From Gemmatimonadaceae bacterium (lineage in GTDB: Bacteria; Gemmatimonadota; Gemmatimonadetes; Gemmatimonadales; Gemmatimonadaceae): DNA of 64,000 nucleotides. The notes beneath the pieces are model-generated. The model did not search any database and had not been told where the DNA came from. It saw nothing but the letters and a program-made list of their open reading frames with translations. A program made the translations under genes and the position numbers. The stretch is taken from NCBI GenBank assembly GCA_024710705.1, contig JANJUF010000051.1:1-64000 (forward strand), given 5' to 3'. This document shows positions 9,300 through 17,974 of this stretch, piece by piece. Within the stretch, counting starts at the first letter, position 1; the number at the start of each line of letters is the position of its first letter.

Positions 9300-10564
9300 A
9301 GCCGCGCGCCGCGCGGCTCCTGTTGGGCGTGGTGGTCGCGGGGCTCGCGGCCGCCGCGTTGCGCCTGCCGGCGCCGACGCCCGGAAACCCGGCGACGTTG
9401 CTGGGGGCGCTCGGTCGCAACGACGAGCTCGACCTGCAGCCGTGGACCCAGCACGACACGCTCGGCCGCGGTGAGACGCTGAGCGGCGTGCTGGCCCGCC
9501 GCGGCCTCACGGCGCAGGAGGCGGCGAACGTCCTGGCGGCGGCGACGCCGCTCGATCCGCGCCGCATTCCGGCCGGCCTTCCCATCGAACTCCGCGGCGA
9601 CACGACGGACCGTCGGCCGCAGGTGATCCGCTTCCGTATGGCGGTGGACCGCATCCTCCACGTGGCGCGTTATGGCGATGCCTGGGCGGCCACGGAAGAG
9701 GTGTTGCCGTGGGTCGTGGATACGCTGATGGTGCGCGGTACGGTGCGCGAGCACCTCTACCAGGCCATCGGCGAGGGCAGCGACTCGCTGCTCTCCGGCC
9801 GCTCGCGTGACGAGCTGGCGTGGAGCATCGCCGACATCTACGAGTACAAGATTGACATGTCCCGCGAGCTGCAGCAGGGGGACCAGGTGCGGGCCCTCTT
9901 CGAACGCCACACGGCGCCCGATGGCACGCAGCGCATCGGGGCGGTGCTGGCGGCGGGATTGCAGCGCGGCGGCACCGAGATCCAGGCCTACCGCATGGTG
10001 AAGGCCGATGGACGCGTGAAGTACTACGACGAGCAGGGGCGGTCGCTGGCGGCGGCGTTCCTGCGCACGCCGGTGCAGTTCCGTCGCATCTCCAGCAACT
10101 TCGGCCGACGCCGCCATCCGATCCTCGGAACCATGCGGCAACACGCCGGCATGGACTACGCGGCCAATGCCGGGACGCCGGTGCGGACCATCGGCGACGG
10201 CGTCGTGGTCTTCGCCGGGACGCGCGGCGGGTACGGCAACCTGCTCGAGATCCGCCATCCCAACGGGATGGTGACGCGCTATGCGCACCTGCGTGGCTTC
10301 GCCAAGGGCATTCGGCGCGGCTCCCGCGTGTCCATCGGCGAGTACGTGGCCTATGTGGGCTCCACCGGACTCTCCACTGCGCCGCACCTGCACTTCGAGG
10401 TGCTGATCGGCGGACAGCACCGCGATCCGCGTCGCGCCTTGGCGCAGGCCGAGGCGGGCCCGGCGCTCACCGGCACCGAGCTCGCGCAGTTCGAGCGCGT
10501 GCGCGATGCCGTGGCCTTTGCGCTTGAGCAGCCGGCCGGAACGGTCCGCGCGCTCGGGAACTGA
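9296..10564 (+). CDS. LysM-like / M23 peptidoglycan endopeptidase, membrane-anchored
   Basis: Likely periplasmic zinc peptidase that cleaves peptidoglycan cross-links. The 422-residue product has an N-terminal hydrophobic anchor (about 6-24) and a LysM/OapA-like segment at about 50-95 ([15 protein letters not shown]). A middle domain of the Csd3/MepM type precedes a C-terminal M23 (lysostaphin-like) domain at about 270-385. Zinc ligands His283 and Asp287 of HAGMD, and His364/His366 of HLH, are all present, so it should be active. The TTG start overlaps the ftsZ stop, which suggests coupled expression and a role in septal wall remodelling (inference). Substrate bond specificity cannot be read from sequence. 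Confidence 0.88.
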   Translation: MKPRAARLLLGVVVAGLAAAALRLPAPTPGNPATLLGALGRNDELDLQPWTQHDTLGRGETLSGVLARRGLTAQEAANVLAAATPLDPRRIPAGLPIELRGDTTDRRPQVIRFRMAVDRILHVARYGDAWAATEEVLPWVVDTLMVRGTVREHLYQAIGEGSDSLLSGRSRDELAWSIADIYEYKIDMSRELQQGDQVRALFERHTAPDGTQRIGAVLAAGLQRGGTEIQAYRMVKADGRVKYYDEQGRSLAAAFLRTPVQFRRISSNFGRRRHPILGTMRQHAGMDYAANAGTPVRTIGDGVVVFAGTRGGYGNLLEIRHPNGMVTRYAHLRGFAKGIRRGSRVSIGEYVAYVGSTGLSTAPHLHFEVLIGGQHRDPRRALAQAEAGPALTGTELAQFERVRDAVAFALEQPAGTVRALGN

Positions 10565-10597
10565 TCGGCGGCGCTCGCCGCTGATGCCGCACCCTCC

Positions 10598-12181
10598 ATG
10601 CTGATTTGGGCCCTCGCGCTCACGCTGGGCTTGCTCCTCGCCGCGCTGTCCTACGCGCGGCTTGGAACCGGTGCACCGCGCCTTGCCGTCGCCCTGCGCG
10701 CGCTTGGGGGCACGCTCGCGGCGGCACTCCTGTTCGACGCCCCGCTGGCCCCAACGCGGATGCTGGCGCCCTGGGTGGCCCTCGATGCCTCCGCGAGCTG
10801 GACGCTCGCGGAGGACGGAGCCTGGCGCCGTGCCGTGTCCAGCGCGGACTCGGCGCTCGCTGCCGGAGGGGATTCGCTGCTTCTGATCGGTAGCAGTGTG
10901 CGTGCGGGACCCGCGCCCGACACACCGGCCGACCTCGCCACCCGCGTCGGTCCCCTCGTGGAGCAGGCGCGCGCCCTCGGCCGGCCCATCGTGCTGGTCA
11001 CGGACGGTGGCGTGGAGGATGCGGAGCGGCTGGCCGATCTCCCACGCGGATCCCAGGTCGTGGTGCTGGCAGCGGCCCCACGATCCGACCTGGGCATCGC
11101 CGAGTTCGATGCGCCGCGCGGAAGCGTCGTGGGGGACACCCTCGAACTCCGTCTGCTGGTAAGGGCCGGCGGTGCTGGTTCGACGCCGCGCACCCTGACG
11201 GTGACACTTGGCGGGCGCGAGGTCGCTTCCGCGACCGTCGATGCCTTGGCCCCATACGGCGAAGGCGCCCTGCGGCTGCCGGTGATCGTACCGGCGCTCG
11301 AGGGTGATCAGCGACTGGCGGCCGTCCTGGACGGCGGCGATGCCGTCGCGGTGAACGATCGCGCCGAGGCCACGCTGCGCGTCTCCGGGACGGCGTCGGT
11401 GGCGCTCGTGAGCACCGCGCCCGATCAGGACGCCCGCTTCGCCCTCGCCGTGCTGCGCGGCACGCAGCGAGGTGCGGTGCGGGCCTATTGGCGCGTGGCA
11501 CCAGGCCAATGGCGCGAGGGCGATGCGTTGCGCGCGGTACCGGAGGCGGTGGTGCGACGCGCAGTGGAACAGGCCTCGCTCGTGGTGCTGCACGGCGACA
11601 CGGCGTACTTCGGCCCGCCGCGGAGCCGCGTACGCGGTGCCCTGGTGCTGATGGCGCCCGCGGAGGGCGGCGACGAGCACTACGTAAGCGGGGTCGGGGA
11701 TTCGCCGCTCAGCGCGGCACTGGGCGATCTGCCCTGGGATCAACTGCCGCCGTTGCGGGTAGGCGCGCCGGCGTCGGGCCAGAGCCTTGCCGCGCTACTC
11801 ACGCGCCGTGCGCGCCGTGGCGCGGAGCGGGCGGTGGTTTCGCTGCGCGAGGGCGCCCCGCGGACGGTGATCGTCAGTGCTGGCGGTTTCTGGCGTTGGC
11901 GCGCGCGCGGCGGGCGGCCCGGCGACGCGTTCGACGCCGTGTGGGGCAGTATATTCGATTGGGTGGCAGCGGCGTCCGAGGCGACCGGCCCCGCGCGCGA
12001 GCGTCCCATCATCGCGCAGGAGCTCGTGCCCCGTCCGGCGGTGGTCGCGAGTGGGCCGGTGGGCACCGGCCCCGCCCGCGACCTGGCTCCCCGCGCGCGG
12101 AACGCGTGGTGGCTAGCGGCCCTCGCCCTCCTCGCGCTCTGCGCGGAATGGATGATGCGCCGCAGGATCGGATGGCGCTAA
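10598..12181 (+). CDS. Uncharacterised membrane protein with vWA-like layout
   Basis: No specific family was recognised. The 527-residue product starts with two hydrophobic spans (about 1-22 and 30-48). A long extracytoplasmic region follows, in which WVALDASASWTL and PIVLVTDGG resemble the metal-site and core strands of von Willebrand A-type domains, although the full MIDAS motif is not obvious. A single span near residues 500-517 is followed by a basic tail (RRRIGWR). BatA/BatB-like and related aerotolerance proteins share this layout. It sits 33 bases after the peptidase and 40 before ftsY. An envelope role is a guess. Confidence 0.6.
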   Translation: MLIWALALTLGLLLAALSYARLGTGAPRLAVALRALGGTLAAALLFDAPLAPTRMLAPWVALDASASWTLAEDGAWRRAVSSADSALAAGGDSLLLIGSSVRAGPAPDTPADLATRVGPLVEQARALGRPIVLVTDGGVEDAERLADLPRGSQVVVLAAAPRSDLGIAEFDAPRGSVVGDTLELRLLVRAGGAGSTPRTLTVTLGGREVASATVDALAPYGEGALRLPVIVPALEGDQRLAAVLDGGDAVAVNDRAEATLRVSGTASVALVSTAPDQDARFALAVLRGTQRGAVRAYWRVAPGQWREGDALRAVPEAVVRRAVEQASLVVLHGDTAYFGPPRSRVRGALVLMAPAEGGDEHYVSGVGDSPLSAALGDLPWDQLPPLRVGAPASGQSLAALLTRRARRGAERAVVSLREGAPRTVIVSAGGFWRWRARGGRPGDAFDAVWGSIFDWVAAASEATGPARERPIIAQELVPRPAVVASGPVGTGPARDLAPRARNAWWLAALALLALCAEWMMRRRIGWR

Positions 12182-12221
12182 TCGCGCTGCGCTCGTTCAC
12201 GCTCTAGACAACGACCCCACG

Positions 12222-13139
12222 ATGGCCCTCGACCTGCTCGGCAAGCGCTCGCTTTGGCAGCGCATCAAGGAGATTGCCCTCACCGACGTCACCGTGCTCG
12301 CGCGCGGCGGCGTGGATGCGGACACGCTCGAGCGGCTCGAGCAGACGCTCCTGGAGGCGGATTTGGGCGTGCCGGTCACGGCGCGGATGGTGGAGGAGGT
12401 GCGTTCGCGGGCCGCCCGCGGCCTCCTCTCGAACGCCGATGACTTCCGCCTCGTCATCGTCGAGCTGGTGGCGGCGGCGTTGCGGAGCGGGAACGCCGAC
12501 GCCGCGCTGCACGTCGCGCCGGCGGCCCCGACGGTCATCCTCGTGCTCGGCGTGACCGGCGCCGGGAAGACGACGACCATCGGGAAGCTGGCTGCGCGGC
12601 TCCGCAGTGAAGGCAAGTCGGTGCTCCTTGGCGCCGGCGACACCTTCCGCGCCGGCGCCATCGACCAACTCCGGATCTGGGCGACGCGCACGGGTGCCGA
12701 GTTCGTGGGTGCGCAGCCCGGGGCGGATCCCGCCGCGGTGGCCTTCCAGTCCATCGATGCGGGCGTGGCGCGCGGCGTGGATGTGATCATCATCGACACC
12801 GCTGGGCGCCTGCACACCAGCGGGGCGTTGATGGACGAACTGCGCAAGGTGCACCGCGTGGTGGCGAAGCGGCTCGAAGGCGCGCCGCACGAGGCGCTGC
12901 TGGTGCTTGACGGCACGGTGGGGCAGAACGCGGTGCAGCAGGCCAGGCAATTCGCCGAGGCGGTTCCGCTCACGGGATTGGTCGTGACCAAGCTCGATGG
13001 CACGGCGCGTGGCGGCGTGGTGGTCGCCGTGCACGAGGCGGTGGACGTGCCGGTGAAATTCCTCGGCTACGGCGAGCAGGCGGCTGACCTGCGGGCCTTC
13101 GATGCCGGTCGCTTCGCCGCCGAACTCCTGGCGGGATGA
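12222..13139 (+). CDS. ftsY: FtsY, signal recognition particle receptor GTPase
   Basis: Receptor that docks SRP-ribosome complexes at the membrane for cotranslational insertion. The 305-residue product is the NG core only: an N-domain helical bundle, then G1 GVTGAGKT at 110-117, DTFRAGA, DTAGRLHT near 192-199 and TKLDGTARGG near 254. The long acidic A-domain of E. coli FtsY is missing, as in many bacteria. An 11-codon ORF (12172-12207) overlaps the end of the preceding gene and stops 14 bases before this ATG. The FtsY stop overlaps the recG start (ATGA). Confidence 0.96.
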   Translation: MALDLLGKRSLWQRIKEIALTDVTVLARGGVDADTLERLEQTLLEADLGVPVTARMVEEVRSRAARGLLSNADDFRLVIVELVAAALRSGNADAALHVAPAAPTVILVLGVTGAGKTTTIGKLAARLRSEGKSVLLGAGDTFRAGAIDQLRIWATRTGAEFVGAQPGADPAAVAFQSIDAGVARGVDVIIIDTAGRLHTSGALMDELRKVHRVVAKRLEGAPHEALLVLDGTVGQNAVQQARQFAEAVPLTGLVVTKLDGTARGGVVVAVHEAVDVPVKFLGYGEQAADLRAFDAGRFAAELLAG

Positions 13140-15235
13140 CGGCGGCGGCCGGTGGGGGCCCGCGGCGGACACTCGAGACGCCGGTGGAGTTCCTCACCGG
13201 CGTCGGCCCGCGGCGCGCCGAGGCCCTTCGCCGGCTGAACATCTTCACGGCGCGGGACCTGCTCTTCCACGTCCCGCATCGCTACGAGGACGCGAGCACC
13301 GTCTCAGCCATCGCCAGGCTGCGCGTCGGGGACGATGCCACGGTGATCGGCACCGTGGTCTCGAAGGGCGTGCTGCCCACACGCAAGGGGCTGCGGATCT
13401 TCCAAGCGGTGGTGCAGGACCCGTCCGGCTTGATCGAGGTGGGCTGGCCGGGGCAGCCCTGGCTCGACCGCCAGATCCAGAAGGGCGACCAGTTGCTGCT
13501 GAGCGGGCCAGTGCGATTCTACCACGGACGCCAGCTCGCGCCACGCGAGTTCGTGAACTTGGGCCCGGACGCCGATCCCACGGGAGCGGGGCGCGTGCTG
13601 GCGGTGTATCGCGCCACGGAAGGCCTCTCGTTCAAGGTGATCCGGCAGCTCGTCGAGAAGCACCTCGACGCGTTGCTGCCGCTGGTGCAGGAATATCTCC
13701 CGCCGGCGTTACTGGCCGAGGCCTCCCTTCCGCCGCTCCCCGAGGCGTTGCGGGCGTTGCATCGGCCGACCTCGGTGGCGGAGGCACACGCGGCACGCGC
13801 GCGATTGGCCTACGAGGAACTGCTCTTCGTGCACCTGTTGCAGCGGCGTGCGCACGCGCTGGCGAAGCAGGCGCGCGACGGCATCGTGTTCCGCAACAGA
13901 AAGGAGTTGACGACCGCGTTCCGTGCGGCGCTCCCCTTCGAGCTCACCAAGGCCCAGGTGCGCGCCGTGCGGGAGATCGTGGCCGACATGTGCCGGCCGG
14001 AGCGGATGCACCGGCTCCTGCAGGGCGACGTGGGCTCGGGGAAGACGGTCGTGGCGGTGTTCGCCGCGCTGCTGGCGCTCGAGAACGGCTACCAGGTGGC
14101 GGTGATGGCGCCGACGGAGCTCCTGGCCGAGCAGCACGCTCGCACGTTTGATGCGCTGCTCGCCCCGCTCGGAATCATTCCCGTGCTGATCACGGGTGGC
14201 CGCTCGCCCAAGGAGCGGAAGCTCGCGGCCACCCGCTTGCAGAGCGGCGAGCCGGTCATCGCGATCGGCACCCACGCGCTGCAGGAGGAGCGGACCCAGT
14301 TCGCGAAGTTGGGACTCGCGATCATCGACGAGCAGCACCGCTTCGGCGTGGAGCACCGGCGCGCGCTGGTGGAGCGGGGCGGCAAGGGCGAGAAGCCGGA
14401 CGTGCTGTTGATGTCGGCCACACCGATCCCCCGGTCCCTCGCGCTCACGGTGTACGGCGACCTCGATGTGAGCATCCTGGACGAACGGCCCCCCGGACGA
14501 CAGCCCATCACCACCGCGCTGCGCCCTGAGTCGGCGCGCGAGCGCGTGCTGGGCTTCGTCGAGCGGCAGGTGACGGCCGGTCGCCAGGCGTACCTGGTGT
14601 ATCCGTTGATTGAGGAGTCGGAGCGGAGCGCGCTGCGGGCGGCGACCAAGGCCTTCGCGGAACTCGCCGAGGGCGCGTTGGCCGGGCGGCGGCTTGCGTT
14701 GCTGCACGGCCGGATGAAGCCCGACGAGAAGGATGCCGTGATGCGGCGCTTCCGCGACGGCGACCTCGATGTGCTTGTGGCCACCACCGTGATCGAAGTC
14801 GGCATCGACGTGCCGAACGCGACGGTGATGGTCGTGGAGCATCCGGAGCGATTCGGGCTCTCGCAGCTGCACCAGCTGCGTGGGCGTGTGGGGCGCGGGG
14901 CCGAGGAGTCGTACTGTATTCTCCTCGGCGATGTAGGCCCGGAGGTGGCGGCGCGGCTGGCGCCCTTCCTCGAGACGGAGGACGGCTTCGTGATCGCGCG
15001 GGCCGACCTCGAGCAGCGCGGGATGGGCGACCTCTTCGGCGAGCGGCAGTCCGGGGTGCCGATGTTCAAGGTGGCCGATCCCCTGCGCGACGAGGCCTTG
15101 AGCGAGGTGGCCCGCGCGGGGGCCGAACGCCTGTTGCAGTCCGACCCCGAGCTGCGCCGGCCCGAGCACGCCGGACTGCGCGAGACGCTTCGGCGTTCAT
15201 ACGGACGGGCGATGGAGCTGTTTCGCGTCGGGTAA
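13136..15235 (+). CDS. recG: RecG, ATP-dependent branched-DNA helicase
   Basis: Superfamily 2 helicase that remodels stalled replication forks and Holliday junctions. The 699-residue product has the N-terminal wedge/OB domain (about 60-160), Walker A GDVGSGKT near 297-304 and the DEQH box with RFG near 398. Motif III SATPIPRSLALT and a second helicase lobe ending in the RGRVGRG motif near 582 follow. A C-terminal TRG-type region (RADLEQRGMGDLFGERQSG) completes it. It is coupled to ftsY by an ATGA overlap, and there is no obvious functional link between the two. Confidence 0.96.
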   Translation: MTAAAGGGPRRTLETPVEFLTGVGPRRAEALRRLNIFTARDLLFHVPHRYEDASTVSAIARLRVGDDATVIGTVVSKGVLPTRKGLRIFQAVVQDPSGLIEVGWPGQPWLDRQIQKGDQLLLSGPVRFYHGRQLAPREFVNLGPDADPTGAGRVLAVYRATEGLSFKVIRQLVEKHLDALLPLVQEYLPPALLAEASLPPLPEALRALHRPTSVAEAHAARARLAYEELLFVHLLQRRAHALAKQARDGIVFRNRKELTTAFRAALPFELTKAQVRAVREIVADMCRPERMHRLLQGDVGSGKTVVAVFAALLALENGYQVAVMAPTELLAEQHARTFDALLAPLGIIPVLITGGRSPKERKLAATRLQSGEPVIAIGTHALQEERTQFAKLGLAIIDEQHRFGVEHRRALVERGGKGEKPDVLLMSATPIPRSLALTVYGDLDVSILDERPPGRQPITTALRPESARERVLGFVERQVTAGRQAYLVYPLIEESERSALRAATKAFAELAEGALAGRRLALLHGRMKPDEKDAVMRRFRDGDLDVLVATTVIEVGIDVPNATVMVVEHPERFGLSQLHQLRGRVGRGAEESYCILLGDVGPEVAARLAPFLETEDGFVIARADLEQRGMGDLFGERQSGVPMFKVADPLRDEALSEVARAGAERLLQSDPELRRPEHAGLRETLRRSYGRAMELFRVG

Positions 15236-15287
15236 CGGACGCGGCGTCGGCTGGCGGCCCGTCGTTCCGGTCGGTAGCGTCTAACCC

Positions 15288-17390
15288 ATGAGCGGCACGC
15301 GCGAGTCCTCGGAACGCATCGCGCCTTCTCCGCGCCCGCCGGCGGCGCGGCTCGTGATTCGCTGGACCTTGGTGTCCGCGTCGCTGGCGCTGGTCGCGGC
15401 GTTGATCGTGGACCGCTGGATCGGCGCGCACCAACTGGAGGAGGCGCGCGATGACGTCTCGCGCGGGATGGCACCCACGGCGGCAGCCCTGCGGTCAGCC
15501 GTGGATCGTCGCGTGGCCCTGCTGGAAGGGCTACGCTCCTTTGCGGCGGCGCAGCCGAGCCGGGCGCGGCTGGATGCGGAGTTCCCGCTCTTTGCCCAAG
15601 GCATCGTGCTCGCCACCAACGGTGTGCGCGCGCTGCAATTCAATGAGGGCGGCAGGATCGTCGCGACCTGGCCGCTCGCTGGGAATGAAGCGGCGCTCGG
15701 CTACGACCTGCTCAGTGACCCGCGCCCGGTGGTGAGTGGAGGGATGCGCCGGGCAATGGCCACCGACAGCCTGGTCGTGACGGGGCCGATCGCGCTGGTG
15801 CAGGGCGGGGAGGGCCTCCTGGTGCGGCGGCGGATGGCTCCCCGCTCCGGATTCCCTGAGGTGGCGGCGATCATTCTCGATGTACCGGCCATCGTGGAGG
15901 AGGTTGGCATCCCGGATGCGGGCAGTGGCCTGCATCTCGAGATCCGTGACCGCGACCGGGCGTGGTTCGGCGGCGACAGCGCTGGGAGCGCGCAGTCCCC
16001 GGAGTCGCTGCACGTGAGTGTGCCGGATGGCGACTGGCTGCTGCTGGGCAGTCCGCGCGAGGGCTGGCGGGCGCGCACGGCCTCGGCGCGCCTCACCACG
16101 CGAGCCGCGTCGGTCGGGTTCGTGTTGGCCGTGACCCTGCTCGGTGTGCTCATTGGTATGCGCCAGGCTCGGTTCGCGGAGGCGGTGACCGCCGGAGAGT
16201 CGCGGCTGGGCGTGGCGCTGCGCGCGGGACGCATGGGCACCTGGGAGCTCGACGTGGCCGCCGACCGGCTGCACTTCGACGAAACGGGCGCTGCAATCCT
16301 CGGCCGCCCACGCGCCGAGGTGGACGGGTCACTCGAGGAACTCTTCAAGTACATCCATCCGCAGGACGCCGCCTTCGTCGCTCGCGTATTCCTCGAGATG
16401 CTGGCTTCCGACCGGCCGGACTACTATTTGGAGCATCGCATCGTGATGCCGGACGGTGAGGCCCGATGGGTCGTGGTCAACGGCGAGATCGAGCGCGACG
16501 CGTCAGGCAAGGCCGTCCGGGCGCACGGCATCATCTCCGACGCGTCGGACCGCCGGGCGATCGAGGCGCGGGCGCGGCACTTGGAGCGCGTGGAGACCAT
16601 CGGCACCATGGCGGGTGGTGTGGCGCACGATTTCAACAATCTCCTCACCGCGATGATCGGCTTCACCGAGTTCGCGTTGGAAGAGCTCCCGGACGCGCCC
16701 GACGATCCGCGCATCGCGTCGGTCCGCGCCGACCTGCAGGAGGTGCTGCGCGTGGCGGCACGGGCGCGGGCGCTCACCGGACAGCTGCTGGCCTTCAGTC
16801 GAGGGACGGCGTCCGAGCCGCGGGCCGTGCCGCTCGCCCCCACGCTGCGCGACATGGAGCCGCTGCTGCGTCGCCTGCTCGGGCAGCGCATCGCGCTCGT
16901 GGTGGATGTGGGCGATGGCGAGGGCTCGGTGTGGATCGATCCGTCACAGTTCACGCAGGTGGTGCTCAACCTGGTTGTGAATGCTCGCGATGCCATCGCC
17001 GAGGCGGGCGAGGTGCGTATCCGCCTGCGCACGCTCGCGTCCGGCGCCCCGCGTCCGGCGGGCGCGCCCGAAGGCGCCTGGATGATGCTCGAAGTCGCGG
17101 ACACCGGCGTCGGTATGTCCGATGACGTCCGCCGCCGCATCTTCGAGCCGTACTTCACCACCAAGGAGAGGGCCCGCGGCACGGGGCTCGGTTTGTCGGT
17201 GGTCTTCGGAGTGGTGCGCGCCGCCGGCGGCGAAACGCAGGTGGAGACCGCCGAGGGGCGGGGAACGACCTTCCGCTGTTACTTTCCGCCGTTCGTGGGC
17301 GAGGCACCGGTGGCGCGTACTTCGGGCGCGCACCGCGCGCGCCCCTCCGGCGCGTTCTCCCCGCGGGATCAGGCCGGGGCCGGAAAGTAA
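15288..17390 (+). CDS. Membrane histidine kinase, CHASE-PAS-HisKA-HATPase
   Basis: Sensor kinase of unknown signal (700 aa). A membrane span at about 24-42 is followed by an extracytoplasmic CHASE-like domain at about 45-260, with a second span near 276-291. A PAS domain (about 305-420) precedes the phosphoacceptor motif GGVAHDFNNLL with His near residue 446. The HATPase has an N-box (NLVVNARDAI), DTGVGM and GTGLGLSVV. AHDFNNLL kinases often carry a C-terminal receiver; here the protein ends about 30 residues after the ATPase domain without one. No response regulator is adjacent. A TAGCGT box ends seven bases before the ATG. The 3' end overlaps the convergent SET gene by 22 bases. Confidence 0.88.
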   Translation: MSGTRESSERIAPSPRPPAARLVIRWTLVSASLALVAALIVDRWIGAHQLEEARDDVSRGMAPTAAALRSAVDRRVALLEGLRSFAAAQPSRARLDAEFPLFAQGIVLATNGVRALQFNEGGRIVATWPLAGNEAALGYDLLSDPRPVVSGGMRRAMATDSLVVTGPIALVQGGEGLLVRRRMAPRSGFPEVAAIILDVPAIVEEVGIPDAGSGLHLEIRDRDRAWFGGDSAGSAQSPESLHVSVPDGDWLLLGSPREGWRARTASARLTTRAASVGFVLAVTLLGVLIGMRQARFAEAVTAGESRLGVALRAGRMGTWELDVAADRLHFDETGAAILGRPRAEVDGSLEELFKYIHPQDAAFVARVFLEMLASDRPDYYLEHRIVMPDGEARWVVVNGEIERDASGKAVRAHGIISDASDRRAIEARARHLERVETIGTMAGGVAHDFNNLLTAMIGFTEFALEELPDAPDDPRIASVRADLQEVLRVAARARALTGQLLAFSRGTASEPRAVPLAPTLRDMEPLLRRLLGQRIALVVDVGDGEGSVWIDPSQFTQVVLNLVVNARDAIAEAGEVRIRLRTLASGAPRPAGAPEGAWMMLEVADTGVGMSDDVRRRIFEPYFTTKERARGTGLGLSVVFGVVRAAGGETQVETAEGRGTTFRCYFPPFVGEAPVARTSGAHRARPSGAFSPRDQAGAGK

Positions 17391-17902
17391 GGCGCGAGCC
17401 AGGGCTCGATTCGGGCCCGTTGCGCCGCACTGAGGTGCTTGGCCCCCCGCACCCTGCCCACGCACTCGGCACTTCCGCAGTGGCAGTCGAAGGGCGACGC
17501 CATGTCCCACTCGGTGGTGTTGTAGTCGAAGGTCACGCCATCGCCGGTCGGGATGTTGCGCAGCGCGATCAACACCCGTTCGGTGATCCAGGCATTCGGC
17601 GCGCAGTGGTGATTCAGGTACATCCACTGCCGCTGGCGCACGCGGTCAATCGGCGTCGGCACGTCATCCGGGTCGAGATGCGTGTCGCGGCTGACCTGCA
17701 CGGAGTACCGGGTGGGAATCGCCGTCTCCCGTCCGCGCAGGGTGATGATCCGCGTCCCGGCCGCGATGTCGCGCACCGCGATGAGGCGCCGCTGGTCCTG
17801 CTCGACGAGCACCGCGACGAGGTCGCAGTCAGTGTTAAGGACGGCACCGACGGGGTGCGAGGCAGTGATCGAGGCGCGCGCGCGCTGCGGGAGTGCGGAC
17901 AT
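17369..17902 (-). CDS. SET-domain protein (putative lysine methyltransferase)
   Basis: Small protein (177 aa) with the core of a SET domain, the fold of SAM-dependent protein-lysine methyltransferases. Visible motifs are NHHCAPN at 97-103 (the NHSCxPN pseudoknot motif), FDYNTTE at 125-131 with the expected tyrosine, and a post-SET-like cysteine cluster CHCGSAEC at 140-147. The DIAAGTRI segment near 45-52 fits the first SET strand. The ATG start yields the whole fold without extra sequence. It is one of few minus-strand genes and converges on the kinase with a 22-base overlap. The substrate is unknown; bacterial SET proteins are uncommon outside chlamydiae and some environmental lineages. Confidence 0.83.
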   Translation of the reverse strand: MSALPQRARASITASHPVGAVLNTDCDLVAVLVEQDQRRLIAVRDIAAGTRIITLRGRETAIPTRYSVQVSRDTHLDPDDVPTPIDRVRQRQWMYLNHHCAPNAWITERVLIALRNIPTGDGVTFDYNTTEWDMASPFDCHCGSAECVGRVRGAKHLSAAQRARIEPWLAPYFPAPA

Positions 17903-17962
17903 GGCGGTGGAAGCTATGGTGTCCGGTACGCCGCGCTACTCCCCCCTGCGCCGCGTGTGCCG

Positions 17963-17968
17963 TATCGT
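17963..17968 (+). promoter_or_regulatory. Possible -10 box of the asparaginase gene (TATCGT)
   Basis: TATCGT ends six bases before the asparaginase ATG, which would make the transcript nearly leaderless. The same spacing is seen for TATCTT before miaB. No -35 hexamer is apparent in the 72-base divergent spacer. Confidence 0.28.
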
Positions 17969-17974
17969 TCGCCG

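Noticed and set aside
8132-11743. A 1203-codon open frame on the minus strand opposite ftsZ, the M23 peptidase and the vWA-like gene
   Set aside because: High GC content keeps antisense frames open. The frame crosses several well-supported genes on the other strand, and its translation shows no family motif.
15288-17390. CHASE kinase as a hybrid kinase with a C-terminal receiver
   Set aside because: The frame ends about 30 residues after the ATPase domain with no receiver motifs, and the SET gene occupies the following DNA on the other strand.
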